Shown here: piece by piece, positions 51,270 to 61,835 of the stretch
Layout of the letters: the number at the start of each line of letters is the position of its first letter
How positions within the stretch are numbered: the stretch's first letter is position 1
Source of the DNA: Chlorocebus sabaeus
Taxonomy: Eukaryota; Chordata; Mammalia; Primates; Cercopithecidae
DNA: 64,000 nt
Direction of reading: 5' to 3'
Assembly (NCBI RefSeq): GCF_047675955.1
Contig: NC_132919.1
Location: 71,439,316 to 71,503,315 of the forward strand
Made by a program: the position numbers and the translations under genes
The notes under the pieces: model-generated
Told to the model about the DNA's origin: nothing
Databases searched by the model: none
The model's input: the letters and a program-made list of their open reading frames with translations, nothing else

Positions 51270-51580
51270 ATTTATTTTTTATTTTATTTTATTTTATTTT
51301 GAGACGGAGTCTCACTCTGTTGCTAGGCTAGAGTACAGTGGTGCAGTCTCGGCTCACTGCAACCTCCTCCTCCTGGGGTTCAAGCGATTCTCCTGCTTCA
51401 GCCTCCCAAGCTGTTGGGACTATAGGCGTATACCACCACGCCCAGCTAATTTTTCATATTTTTTGTAGAGACGGGGTTTCACCATGTTGACCAGGATGGT
51501 CTCTATCTCTAGACCTCGTGATCCGCCCGCCTCGGCTTCCCAAAGTGCTGGGATTACAGGCGTGAACCACCACACCCAGT
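51270..51580 (-). mobile_element. Alu, mixed S/Y states
   Basis: TSD cttcagagg(a/g)gaattt (from 51251 and 51581); tail (ATTTT)n. Confidence 0.95.
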
Positions 51581-51624
51581 CTTCAGAGGGGAATTTAATA
51601 GGAGATTCCCCCTCCATAAAGATG

Positions 51625-51918
51625 GGGCCCACTCACGCCTATAACTCCAGCACTTTGGGAGGCTGAGGCGGGTGGATCACTTGTGAGCAGGAGTTCCAGA
51701 CCAGCCTGGCCAATGTGGTAAAACCCCGTCTCTACTAAAAATACGAAAATTAGCTGGACATGATGGCAGGGGCCTGTAATTCCAGGTACTCCGGAGGTTG
51801 GGGCAGAAGAATGGCTTGAACCTGGGAGGCAGAGGTTGCAGTGAGCCAAGATTGTGCCACTGCACTCCAGCCTGGGCAAAAGAGTGAGACTCCATCTCAA
51901 AAAATATATACATTAAAA
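51625..51918 (+). mobile_element. AluS-type with eroded head
   Basis: ggggcccactcacgcctataac start; tail aaaaaatatatac. Confidence 0.92.
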
Positions 51919-51926
51919 AGATACAG

Positions 51927-52224
51927 GGCTGGGCACAGTGGCTCACATCTGTAATCGCAGCACTTCGGGAGGCCGAGGCGGGCGGATCACAAGGTCAGGA
52001 GATCGAGACCATACTGGCTAACATGGTGAAACCCCGTCTCTACTAAAAATACAGTAAAATTAACCGGGCATGGTGGCGGGCGCCTGTAGTCCCAGCTACT
52101 CGGGAGGCTGAGGCAGGAGAATGGTGTGAACCCGGGAGGCAGAACTTGCAGTGAGCCAAGATTGCACCACTGCACTCCAGCCTGGGTGATAGAGCCAGAC
52201 TCTGTCTCAACAAAACAAAAATAC
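51927..52224 (+). mobile_element. AluY-type
   Basis: ggctgggcacagtggctcac start; tail caacaaaacaaaaatac joins the next half Alu. Confidence 0.93.
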
Positions 52225-52396
52225 AAAATACAAAAATTAGCCAGACGTGGTGGCGGGCACCTATAATTCAAGCTACTCAGCAGGCCGAGGCAGGAGAATC
52301 ACTTGAACCCGGGAGGCAGAGCTTGCAGTTAGCTAAGATTGTGCCACTGCACTCCAGCCTGGGTGACAGAGCAAGACTCCTGAAAAAAAAAAAATA
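52225..52396 (+). mobile_element. Alu right half
   Basis: Begins acaaaaattagccagacgtgg; gacagagcaagactcctg then A tail. No left arm. Confidence 0.88.
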
Positions 52397-52589
52397 AAAA
52401 AGAGTTTTGTGGAAACCAAGGATAATTCTTGGTTGGGTGTCCCTTGTATTACAGCACTCCAGTATCTCTGACCACTGACCATCAAATGCCAATAGCACGT
52501 TTTTACCATTGTCATAGATGGACAATCGCATTTCCAAAATGCTGCCATGAAGAACTACTGCCCCACGCTGTACTGTCAAGCTGACAGGG

Positions 52590-52860
52590 GTCAATTTGTG
52601 AAGGACTTAACTACGTATTGGGAAAAGTTAGATTTTATCTCAAGGGAAACGATTGAAAGGCTTAAGCAGAGAAGACCAGGATCCTCTTGGTAGTCTAGAA
52701 AGCTACTTCTGACTGCAGCATGGAGGATGGATCAGATGGAGCCGGGTTCGAGGCAGGAACGCCAGTTGGGAGACTGCTGGGAAAGGCCAACTGAGAGATG
52801 ACAGTTGGCTACACCGAGTGGCAGCTGGACACCGGCTTGCCACAAAACCTCTGAAAGCAG
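52590..52860 (+). repeat. old interspersed repeat, family not assigned
   Basis: gttagattttatctcaaggg, then gattgaaaggcttaagcag, then ctgactgcagcatggagg, then ggcaggaacgccagttggg follow a template I know to be widespread in mammalian DNA but cannot name with confidence. Confidence 0.5.
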
Positions 52861-52904
52861 GGCTGCCTGTCTGTCTGCAGAGCCTAAGGCCTCTTAGTTC
52901 TCCC

Positions 52905-53005
52905 CACTCTTGAATAGGGTGAGACTTTGGGCAAATTATGCAATCCCTACCAGCCTCAGGTTCCTCATCTGCAAAATAAGCAGATAAGCCCAAATGGAAT
53001 GCATC
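52905..53005 (+). repeat. MIR fragment
   Basis: gagactttgggcaaattatgc, then agcctcaggttcctcatctgc, then aaaataagc. Confidence 0.7.
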
Positions 53006-53039
53006 CCAAGTGTTTACACATATGGAAACCACTCACCAA

Positions 53040-53345
53040 TCTTAGCCATGATTGCTATTAGAGTATCAGCAAGAGAGATGGAGAGGAGTAAGTCTAGAGT
53101 TATTTAAGAAAAGGAATGCGGGACCAAAGAGTAGGAGGATCCAAATATGATTGCTAAGCTTCTGACTTGAACTCCTGCATGGAGGTGATGTTAACACTTA
53201 GCTGGAAACAGTTGTAGAGCAAGAGGAGGGGCTGGGGCGCTGGAGGAGCCTGAAGAGCAGAGTGGAATGACCAAGAAGAGACATTCCTTAGATCACTGGA
53301 TATTTGGGTCTGAAACTTAGGAGAGTAATCCTAGGAATTTGGGAC
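53040..53345 (+). repeat. possible continuation of the old unassigned repeat
   Basis: aagagtaggaggatccaaatatg, then gcttctgacttgaactcctgc, then gatgttaacacttagctgg fit the downstream part of the same template. Confidence 0.4.
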
Positions 53346-53685
53346 TCATAAACCGTGGTAGCTAATTTTCAAAGATGGTTCCCAGTGAACCAGGAGTCCT
53401 GGTATTTATTGAATGTGGGGCTGGCCTGTGACTGCTCTTAACCAGTGGAATGCAGCAGAAGTGAGGCTATACCAGGTCGAGGACTAAATTTTAAAAAGAC
53501 TTGACAGCTTCTACTTTTTTCTTTTGGGACTCGTCTCTCATGTGAGAAATCGTGTACTCTGCTGCAGAAACCACCTGGAGGGAGAGGCCTGGATATGGAG
53601 AGAAAGGCCCAGCCATCCTTGTGGTCCCTTTGTTCCCACCAGGGCTCAGGACATGGGAGCTAGTATCCTAGCTAGCTCCAATGAC

Positions 53686-53984
53686 TTTTTTTGTTTGTTT
53701 GTTTGTTTTTGAGACTGAGTCTCGCTTGGGCTGGAGTGCAGTGGCGTGATCTCGGCTCACTGCAACCTCCATCTCCTGGGTTCAAGCGATTCTCTTGCCT
53801 CAGCCTCCCGACTAGCTGGGATTACAGGCACCCGCCACCATGCCCAGCTAATTTTTGTATGTTTAGTAGAGATAGGGTTTTGCCTCTCTGGCCAGGCTGG
53901 TCTCAAACTCCTGACGTCAGGTGATCCGCCCGCCTCGGCCTCCCAAAGTGCTGGGCTAACAGGTATGAGCCACCACGCCCGCCC
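53686..53984 (-). mobile_element. AluS-type inside the MLT1 LTR
   Basis: TSD ctccaatgac / ctccagtggc (53676-53685, 53985-53994). Right-arm deletion at ctcgcttgggctgg. Confidence 0.95.
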
Positions 53985-54102
53985 CTCCAGTGGCCTTCTG
54001 ACTGCAGCAAGAGAGACCTGTAGTGAGACCAGAAGAATTTTCCAGCTAAACTCCCATCAGCCCAGAGGATCATGAGAAGTTATAAAATGGTAGTTGTTTT
54101 TA

Positions 54103-54411
54103 GGCTGGGTGCAGTGGCTCACACCTGTAATCCTAGCACTTTGGGATGCTGAGGCAGGCGGATCACCTGAGGTTAGGAGTTCAAGACCAGCCTGGGCAAC
54201 GTAGTGAAACCCTGTCTCTACTAAAAATACAAAAATTAGCTGGGCGTGGTGGCACTTGCCTGTAATCCCAACTATTTGGGAGGCTGAGGCACAAGAATCG
54301 CTTAAACCCAGGAGGTGGAGGTTGCAGTGAGCCAAGATCATGCCACCGCACTCCAGCCTGGGCGACAGAGAAAGACTCTGTCTCAAAAAAATAAATAAAT
54401 AAAATAAAACA
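54103..54411 (+). mobile_element. AluS-type inside the MLT1 LTR
   Basis: agttgtttttag before, agttgtcgttttt after; tail aaataaataaataaaataaa. Confidence 0.94.
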
Positions 54412-54480
54412 AAGTTGTCGTTTTTAAGCTACTAAGTTTGGAATTTTTGTTATGCAGCAGTAGATAACCAAATACAAATA

Positions 54481-54948
54481 TAACGATGAAATCTAAGCCC
54501 AGGATTATGGAGGTAAGAAAAAAGGGCTCCAGAGAGAGCCGGGGCACTCCACATACAAGGACCAGGCTGAGGGAAAGGCCAGCAAGGAAGACTGAGAAAG
54601 AGAAGACAGGGAAATCCTGAGAATGTAGCATCCTGGAAGCAGCAATAAGTGTTCCAGAAGGAAGAATGATCAGAAATATCAAATGCCGGCAAGAGGAAGC
54701 ATAAGTGTTCTTGGATTTGGCAACATGGGAGTCATTGGTACTCTTGACCCAGGGGGCTTCAGTGAGTGATGACAGAGAAAGACAGATGCACTGGGTTGAG
54801 AATCAAAGAGAAACACAGAACAGCAAAACTGAACAAACCAGACTATACATGCTGACCTGGATGAGCCTCACAGGCACAGCGTTGTGCGTGGGGAGTTGCT
54901 GAACCACATCCAGTATAATATTTATACAAAATATAAAAACATTCAATT
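54481..54948. other. unique intergenic DNA
   Basis: No repeat recognised; no gene. Confidence 0.5.
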
Positions 54949-55254
54949 GGCCAAGCGTAGTGGCTCCCACCCGTAATTCCAGCACTTTGGGAGGCCGACC
55001 GAGGCAGGCAGATTGCTTGAGGCCAAGAGTTTGAGACCAGCCAGGGCAACATGACAAAAACCCTGTCTCTACTAAAAATCCAAAAAAATTAGCTGTGCTT
55101 GGTGCTGCACGCCTGTGGTCCCAGCTACTCGGTAGGCTGAGGTGAGAGGATCACTTGAGTCCAGGAGGTAGAGGCTGCAGTGAGCTGAGATCGTGACACT
55201 GCACTCCAGCCTAGGTGACAGAGCAAGACCCTGTCTCAAAAAAAAAAAAAAAAA
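54949..55254 (+). mobile_element. AluJ/S-type
   Basis: ggccaagcgtagtggctccc start; ggccgaccgaggc is a local duplication. Its tail has grown into the purine tract. Confidence 0.92.
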
Positions 55255-55349
55255 GAAAAAGAAAAAGAAAGGAAGGAAGGAAGAAGGGAAGGGAAGGGGA
55301 GGGGAGGGGAAGGAAGAGGAGGGGAGGGGAGGGGAGGGAAGGGGAGGGG
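55255..55349 (+). repeat. purine tract, (GAAA)n to (GGGGA)n
   Basis: Pure A/G; repeated ggggaggggagggg runs. Four or more GGGG runs separated by single A. Confidence 0.95.
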
Positions 55350-55483
55350 GCTGGGCACAGTGGCTCACCCCTGTAATCCCAGCACTTTGGGAGGGTGAGG
55401 CAGGCAGATTGCTTGAGCTCAGGAGTTCCAGATCAGCCCGGGAAACATGGCCAAACTCTGTTTCTATAAAAAATACAAAAAAT
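55349..55483 (+). mobile_element. Alu left arm
   Basis: ggctgggcacagtggctcac to aaaaatacaaaaaatag, where the next Alu is inserted. Its right arm is not recovered. Confidence 0.88.
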
Positions 55484-55795
55484 AGACCAGGCGTAGTGGG
55501 TCCTGCCTGTAATCCCAGCACTTTGGGAGGCCGAGGTGGGTGGATCACGAGGTCAGGAGTTCGAGACCAGCCTGACCAACAAGGTGAAACCCTGTCTCTA
55601 CTAAACATACAAAATTAGCCGGGCATGGTGGCACATGTCTGTAATCCCAGTTACTCGGGAGGCTGAGGCAGGAGAATTGCTTGAACCGAGGAGACAGAGG
55701 TTGTGGTGACCCGAGATCGCGCCATTGCATTCCAGCCTGGGCAACAAGAGCAAAACTCCATCTCAGACAAAAATAAAAATAAAAATATATAAAAA
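55484..55795 (+). mobile_element. AluS-type
   Basis: gaccaggcgtagtgggtcctg start; tail aaaataaaaataaaaatat. Confidence 0.93.
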
Positions 55796-55796
55796 G

Positions 55797-56114
55797 GTTG
55801 GGCATGGTAGCTCATGCCTGTAATCCCAGCACTTTGGGAGGCTAAGGTGGGCGGATCACCTGAGGTTAGGAGTTCAAGACCAGCCTGGCCAACATGGTGA
55901 AACCCCGTCTCTACTAAAAATACAAAAACTTAGCCAGACGTTGTGGCAGGCTTCTGTAATCCCAGCTATTCAGGAGGCTGAGGCAGCATAATCGCTTCAA
56001 CCCAGGAAGCGGAGGTGGTAGTGAGCTGAGATCGTGCCACTGCACTCCAGCCTGGGTGACAAGAGTGAGACTCCATCTCAAAAAAAAAAAAAGAAAGAAA
56101 GAAAGAAGAAGAGA
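55797..56114 (+). mobile_element. AluS-type
   Basis: ggttgggcatggtagctcat start; tail aagaaagaaagaaagaag. Confidence 0.93.
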
Positions 56115-56700
56115 GACACACACAGAGGAGAATGCCTTGTAATGATGGAGGCAGAGATTGGTGTGATGAGTCTACAAGCCAAGCAAATAAAATTCACATA
56201 ACATAAAACTCACCATTGTAACCACTTTAAAGTATCCGAGTGAGTATATAGTATATTTACAATGTTGTACAGCCATCACCACTATCTAATTCCAAAACAT
56301 TTTCATCACCCTAAAAGAAACTCCATACCCATTAATAGCCTCTCCCCATTCTGCTCTCGCCCCAGCCTCTGGCAACCACTGTCTACTTTCTGTCTCTATG
56401 GATTTGTCTATGCTGGACATTTCACATAAATGGAATCATACAATATGAGGCCTTTTGTGTCTGGTTTCTTAGCACAGTTTTTCCAAGATTCATCCATGTT
56501 GTAGTATATATCAGTACTTCATTCCTTGCTATGGTTTGACTCTGTGTCCCCCCCCAAATCTCATGTCAAATTGTAATTTCCAGTGTTAGGAGGGACCTGG
56601 CAGGAGGTGACTGGATCACAGAAGCAGATTTCCTCCTTGCTGATTCTGTGATGATAAATGAGTTCTCATAAGATCTGGTTGTTTAAAAGTGTGTGGCACT

Positions 56701-56977
56701 GGCCAGGCACATGGCTCACGCCTGTAACCCCAGCATTTGGGAGACCAAGGCGGGTGGATTGTCTGAGGTCAGGGGTTCAAGACCAACCTGGCCAACATAG
56801 TGAAACCTTTTCTCTACCAAAAATACAAAAATTAGCCAGGTGTGGTGGCGCATGCCTATAATCCCAGCTACTCAGGAGGCTGGGGCAGGAGATCGCTTGA
56901 ACCCGGAAGGCAGAGATTGCAGTGAGCTGAGATCACATCATTGTACTCCAGCCTCGGCAACAGAGTGAGTCTCAAAA

Positions 56978-57025
<48 letters not shown>
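56701..57025 (+). mobile_element. AluS-type with (AAAT)n tail, in the MST LTR
   Basis: TSD aaaagtgtgtggcac (56685-56699, 57024-57038). The tail holds 13 or more aaat units (56972-57026). Confidence 0.97.
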
Positions 57026-57185
57026 AAGTGTGTGGCACCTCCCGTTTTGCTGTCTCTCTCCTGCCCATGTGAAGATTACTTGCTTCCCCTTTGCGTTTCT
57101 GCCATAATTGTACGTTTCCTGAGGCCTCCCCAGCCATGCCTCATGTATGTCCTGTGGACCTGCGAGTCAATTAAACCTTGCCCCG

Positions 57186-57478
57186 CTTTTCTTTCTTGAG
57201 ATGGAGTCTCCCTCTGTTGTCCAGGCTGCAGTGCAATGGTGTCATCTCAGCTCACTGCAACCTCCGCCTCCTGGGTTCAAGTGATTCTCCTGCCTCAGCC
57301 TCCAAAGTAGGTAGGACTACAGGCACGTGCCACCACACCCAGCTAATTTTTTGTATTTTTAGTAGAGACAGGGTTTCACCATGTTGGACGGGATGATCTC
57401 AATTGCCTGACCTTGTGATCTGCTAGCCTTGGCATCCCAAAGTGTAGTGATTACAGGCGTGAGCCACCACGCCGGGCC
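57186..57478 (-). mobile_element. Alu in the MST LTR
   Basis: ttttctttcttgagatggag start; head caccacgccgggcc. Confidence 0.93.
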
Positions 57479-57484
57479 TAAACC

Positions 57485-57493
<9 letters not shown>

Positions 57494-57515
<22 letters not shown>

Positions 57516-57797
57516 GAGACAGAGTCTCACTCTCTCGCCCAGGCTGGAGTGCAGTGGCGTGATCTTGGCTCACTGCAAGCTCCACCTCCTGGGTTCACGC
57601 CATTCTCCTACCTCAGCCTCCTGAGTAGCTGGGACTGCAGGCACCCACCACCATGCCCAGCTAATTTTTTTGTATTTTTAGTAGAGATGAGGTTTCACCA
57701 TGTTAGCCAGGATGGCCTCGATCTCCTGAACTCGTGATCCACCTACCTTGGCCTCCCAAAGTGCTGGGATTACAGGCGTGAGCCACCGTGCCCGTCC
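57494..57797 (-). mobile_element. AluY-type in the MST LTR
   Basis: TSD taaacctcttttctt (57479-57493, 57798-57812). Confidence 0.97.
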
Positions 57798-57843
57798 TAA
57801 ACCTCTTTTCTTTATAAATTACCCAGTCTCAGGTAGTTTTTTT

Positions 57844-58161
57844 GTTTGTTTGTTTTTGTTTTTTTGTTTTTTTGTTTTAGATGGAGTTTTGCTCTTGTTG
57901 CCCAGGCTGGAGTTCAGTGGCACTATCTGGCTCACTGCAACCTCCGCCTCCTGGGTTCAAGCGATTCTCCTCCCTCAGCCTCCCAAGTAGCTGGGATTAG
58001 AGGCACCTGCCACCATGCCCAGCTAATGTTTTTGTATTTTTAGTAGTGATGGGGTTTCACCATGTTAGTCAGGCTGGTCTCGAACTCCTGACCTCAGGTG
58101 ATCCACCTACCTCGGCCTCCCAAAGTGCTGGGATTACAGGTGTGAGCCACTGCACCCGGCC
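57844..58161 (-). mobile_element. AluS-type in the MST LTR
   Basis: caggtagtttttt before, taggtagtttttt after; tail with tttgtttgtttgttt. Confidence 0.95.
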
Positions 58162-58347
58162 TTAGGTAGTTTTTTATAGGAGTGTGAGAATGGACAAATA
58201 CATTATTTTTTATGATGGAATAGTATGAATATTCTTATGAATATACCACATTTTAGTTTATCTACTTTGGGCTACTACAAATAATGTTGCTATGAACAGT
58301 CTTGTGCAGGGGGTTTCTTTGGGGGGTAATGAAAATGTTCTAAAATT

Positions 58348-58635
58348 GGCCAGGCACAGTGGCTCACGCCTGTAATCCCAGCACTTTGGGAGGCCAAGGC
58401 AGGTGGATCACGAGGTCAGCAGTTCGAGACCAGCCTGGCCAACATGGCGAAACCCCATCTCTACTAAAAATACAAAAATTAGCCAGGCATGGTGGTGCGC
58501 ACCTGTAATCCCAGCTACTCGGGAGGCTGAGGCAGGAGAATTGCTTGAACCTGGGAGGCAGGGGTTGCAGTGAGCTGAGATTGCACCATTGCACTCCAGT
58601 CTGGGAGACAGAGCAAGGCTCCATCTCAAACAAAA
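58348..58635 (+). mobile_element. AluS-type in the L1M 3' end
   Basis: Inserted between ttctaaaatt and gtggtgatgg of the L1; almost no A tail. Confidence 0.93.
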
Positions 58636-58836
58636 CACTGTGGTGATGGTTGCACAGCTTGGTGAATATACTAAAAACCATTGATTTGTACACTTTAGGT
58701 GAATTACATAGTATGTGAACTACAGCTCAATAAACTGTTATCCCCAAAATTGCAACACACTGTTTGGAGATGTATACAAATGTAGTACAAGTTTAAAGGA
58801 ATGTTATACTGTTGATGAAAGAAAAATCGAGCTTTT

Positions 58837-59126
58837 GGCTGGGAACAGTGACTCAAGCCTGTAACCCCAGCACTTGAGACGCTGAGATGGGAAGATCCCT
58901 TGATCCCAGGAGTTTGAGACCAGCCTGGGCAACATGGCGAAATCCTATCTCTACAAACAATTAAAAAATTAGCCGAGTATGGTGGTGCATGCCTGCGATC
59001 CCAGGTACTCGAGAGGCTGAGGTGGGAGGATCACTGGAGTCCAGGAGGTCAAGGTTGCAGTTAGCTGTGATTGCACCACTGCACTCTAGCCTGAGCGACA
59101 CAGTAAGATACTGCCAAAAAAAAAAA
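58837..59126 (+). mobile_element. AluJ-type
   Basis: ggctgggaacagtgactcaag start; gtcaaggttgcagttagctg right arm; tail changes into (GGAA)n. Confidence 0.92.
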
Positions 59127-59202
59127 GAAGAAGGAAGGAAGGAAGGAAGGAAGGAAGGAAGGAAGGAAGGAAGGAAGGAAGGGAAGGGAAGGAAGGAAGG
59201 AG
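59127..59202 (+). repeat. (GGAA)n microsatellite
   Basis: About 12 uninterrupted ggaa units from 59133, then gggaagggaa and four more units. Confidence 0.96.
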
Positions 59203-59279
59203 AAAGCAAGCATTTAAAGAATAAAAATTAGTTTTATGCAGAGTTTCACTGAGGATTACGATCTGGGAGGAGACTTTCT

Positions 59280-59483
59280 GTTTTCTTTTTTCTTTCTTTC
59301 TTTTTTCTTTACTTTTTTTTTTTTTTTTTTTAGACAGAGTCTCACTCTGTTGCCGAGGCTAGAATGCAATGGCACGACCTTGGCTCACTGCAACCTCCAC
59401 CTCCCAGGTTCAAGAGATTTTCCTGCCTCAGACTCCCGAGTAGCTGGGATTACAGGCCTCCATCACCATGCCCAGCTATTTTT
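59280..59483 (-). mobile_element. Alu right arm
   Basis: Long T/C tail; gacagagtctcactctgttgc to catgcccagctatttttg. The left arm is replaced by the following Alu. Confidence 0.88.
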
Positions 59484-59779
59484 GTTTTTGTTTTTTTTTG
59501 AGACAGAGTCTCGTTCTGCTGCCAGGCTGGAGTGCAGTGGCGCGATCTCAGCTCACTGCAACCTCTGACTCCCTGGTTCAAGCAATTCTCCTGCCTCAGC
59601 CTCACGAGTTGCTGGGATTACAGGCATGTGCCACCACGCCCAGCTAATTTTTGTATTTTTAGTAGAGACAGAGTTTCACCATGTTGGCCAATATGGTCTC
59701 CATCTCTTGACTTTGTGATCCGCCCGCCTCAGGCCTCCCAAAGTGCTGGGATTACAGGTGTGAACCACCACGCCCGGCC
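59484..59779 (-). mobile_element. AluS-type
   Basis: gagacagagtctcgttctgc to cacgcccggcc; followed by (GT)n. Confidence 0.93.
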
Positions 59780-59780
59780 A

Positions 59781-59799
59781 TTTGTGTGTGTGTGTGTGG
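59781..59799 (+). repeat. (GT)n microsatellite
   Basis: tttgtgtgtgtgtgtgtgg between two Alus. Confidence 0.9.
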
Positions 59800-60100
59800 T
59801 TTTTTTGTTTTGTTTTGAGACAGAGTCTTGCTCTGTCGCCCAGGCTGGAGTGCAGTGGCGCGATCTCGGCTCACTGCCACCTCCACCTCCCGGGCTCACG
59901 CCATTCTCCTGCCTCAGCCTCCCAAGCAGCTGGGACTACAGGTGCCCGCTACCACGCCCGGCTAATTTTTTTTGTATTTTTAACAGAGACGAGGTTTCAC
60001 CATGTTGGCCAGGCTGGTCTCAAACTCCTGATCTCAGGTGATCCACCTGCTTCAGCCTCCAAAGTGTTGGGATTACAGGCATGAGCCACTGCGCCCAACC
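59800..60100 (-). mobile_element. AluY-type
   Basis: tgccacctccacctcccgggct, cacgccattctcctgcc. Followed by tgggaggagactttc, which also stands before the whole cluster (59264-59278). Confidence 0.93.
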
Positions 60101-60115
60101 TGGGAGGAGACTTTC

Positions 60116-60633
60116 AGAGAGTTTCAGTAAACACTCGCTCCACAGCAGTGAAGACACAGGTGGTGGGGGTTGTGTATGTGCTCAGAAGTTACATTAGAGC
60201 AAAATCTCATCAAAGTTTGGGTGCGAAGATACATCTGGTTATAGATCACAGAGGTATAATCATTAATTCGTCACATTGTTTTACGTACAGGAAGAAGCAA
60301 AGGCCAGGATCACTGAACTTATCTTTTCGGAAATTGCAGTGACTTTGGCAAGAGACACAGGAAGCTGTGCCCTATCCTGCTTATCATTTTCAGGGCATTC
60401 TTCTGGGCTGGGGACTGTGCTCACACACTGAGTCAGGGGCTTTGTGAAATTCTGCTGCCAAGGGAATTGGTGAAATTCTGCTGGCAAGCGGAATTAACAA
60501 AAGTGGCTACTTACGTTTGCTACTTTGTGTCACAATACCATACTCAGAAGGGTAGTTGTCTCTGGAAAGAAAGAAAGAGGATGTGACTGGGGACAGGTAT
60601 CAGGTTCAGCTGGAGGGTAGGGTTTCATTTCTC
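60116..60633. other. unique intergenic DNA
   Basis: Contains gtgaaattctgctgccaag / gtgaaattctgctggcaag, a 20-base near-duplicate at about 60446 and 60471. No gene. Confidence 0.5.
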
Positions 60634-60939
60634 TTTCCTTTTTTTTTTTTCTTTTTTGAGACGAAGTCTCTCTCTGTCGCCCAGGCTGGAGTGTGGTGGC
60701 ATGATCTCGGCTCACTGCAACCTCCGCCTCCCAGGTTCAAGTGATTCTCCTGCCTCAGCCTCCCAAATACGTGGGACTACAGGCGCCTGCCAGCCTGCCC
60801 GGCTAATTTCTTTGTATTTTTAGTAGAGACGGGGTTTCACCGTGTTGGCCAGAATGGTCTCGATCTCCTGACCTCATGATCCACCCACCTCGGCCTCCCC
60901 GAGTGCTGGGATTACAGGAGTGAGCCACGGCGTCCGGCC
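60634..60939 (-). mobile_element. AluS/Y-type
   Basis: TSD ggtttcatttct (60620-60631, 60942-60953). Confidence 0.95.
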
Positions 60940-60941
60940 AA

Positions 60942-61077
60942 GGTTTCATTTCTTAAGTTGGGAGGTGCAGACTCAAGTGCTCATTATATTAGTCTTCAAA
61001 CATTTTGTATGATTGAAATATTACACAACACATTTAAACATAATGTTTTCTCTTTTTCCCCCCAAATATTGGGATTC
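60942..61077. other. unique intergenic DNA
   Basis: Nothing recognised. Confidence 0.4.
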
Positions 61078-61382
61078 TTTTTGTTGTTGTTGTTTGTTTG
61101 TTTTGAGACAGTCTCACTTTGTTACCCAGGCTGGAGTGCAATGGTTCAGTCTCCACACACTGCAACCTCCACCTCCCGGGTTCAAGCAATTCTCATGCCT
61201 CAGCCTTCCGAGTAGCTGGGATTACAGGCATACGCCACCATACCTGCCTATTTTTTTTTCTAGTAGAGATGGGGGTCTCACTATGTTGCCTAGGCTGGTC
61301 TCGAACCCCTGAGCTCGAGCAATCCTCCTGCCTCAGCCTCCCAAAGTTCTGGGATTACAGGCATGAGCCACTGCACATGGCC
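61078..61382 (-). mobile_element. AluS-type
   Basis: Tail (GTT)n/(GTTT)n; head ctgcacatggcc. Confidence 0.93.
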
Positions 61383-61383
61383 T

Positions 61384-61500
61384 ATTTATTTTTGAGACAG
61401 GTTCTTGGTCTGTTTACATGGCTGGCGTGCAGTGGTGTGACCATAGCTCACTACAGCCTCAAACTTCTAGGCTCAAGTGATCCTCCCACTAGGACTACAG
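61384..61500 (-). mobile_element. AluJ-type right-arm fragment
   Basis: tttgagacaggttcttggtc to tcctcccactaggactacag, internally deleted. Confidence 0.82.
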
Positions 61501-61515
61501 AAGGAAAGTGTTTTT

Positions 61516-61820
61516 GTTTGTTTGTTTGTTTGTTTGTTTTTTGAGACAGAGTTTTGCTTTTTTTGCCCAGGCTGGAGTGCAGTGGCGCAATCTCGGCTCA
61601 CCGCAACCTCTGCCTCCCGGGTTCAAGCGATTCTCCTGCCTCAGCCTCCCGAGTAGCTGGGATTACAGGCATGCGCCACCACCCCGGCTAATTTTGTATT
61701 TTTAGTAGAGACGGGGTTTCTCCATGTTGGTCAGGCTGGTCTTGAACTCCCGACCTCAGGTGATCCACCTGCCTCAGCCTCCCAAAGTGCTGGGATTACA
61801 AGCGTGAGCCACCGCGCCCG
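61516..61820 (-). mobile_element. AluS-type
   Basis: TSD aggaaagtgttttt (61502-61515, 61822-61835); tail (GTTT)n. Confidence 0.95.
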
Positions 61821-61835
61821 GAGGAAAGTGTTTTT

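Larger units (their letters stand above)
53355..54480 (+). mobile_element. MLT1-type LTR (ERVL-MaLR), split by two Alus
   Basis: ccagtggaatgcagcagaagtg, then aaaaagacttgacagcttctac, then ggagaggcctggatatgg, then after the first Alu actgcagcaagagagacc...ccagctaaactccc, and after the second ttttaagctactaagtttgg, then ttatgcagcagtagataacc. Solo LTR only; no viral coding sequence. Confidence 0.88.
56529..58205 (+). mobile_element. MST/THE1-type LTR (ERVL-MaLR) split by four Alus
   Basis: tgctatggtttgactctg, then ccaaatctcatgtcaaattg, then agttctcataagatctgg, then gcttcccctttgcgtttc, then gaggcctccccagccatg, then tcaattaaacc, then tttataaattacccagtctcagg, then ggagtgtgagaatggacaaatac. Solo LTR; no viral coding sequence. 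Confidence 0.9.
56170..58740 (+). repeat. L1M 3' region, the host of a three-level nest
   Basis: aaactcaccattgtaaccac, then acagccatcaccactatc, then ctctggcaaccactgtctac, then cataaatggaatcatacaat, then tccatgttgtagtatat (56195-56515). After the LTR: gaatataccacattttagtt, then ctacaaataatgttgctatg (58225-58300), then taatgaaaatgttctaaaattg and, after an Alu, gtggtgatggttgcacagc, then ctcaataaactgtta (58727-58741), the L1 3' end. Confidence 0.82.

Noticed and set aside
55072..55608. 178-codon minus-strand frame and a 141-codon plus-strand frame over the purine tract
   Set aside because: Both are Alu sequence plus a simple repeat read through without stops.
53355..58205. Possible intact endogenous retrovirus between the MLT1 and MST LTRs
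   Set aside because: The two LTRs belong to different MaLR groups, lie in unrelated host sequence and have no internal coding region between them; each is a solo LTR.
59532..60041. 169-codon plus-strand frame
   Set aside because: Typical antisense Alu translation (QPPTPGFKRFSCLSLPSSWDYR type).
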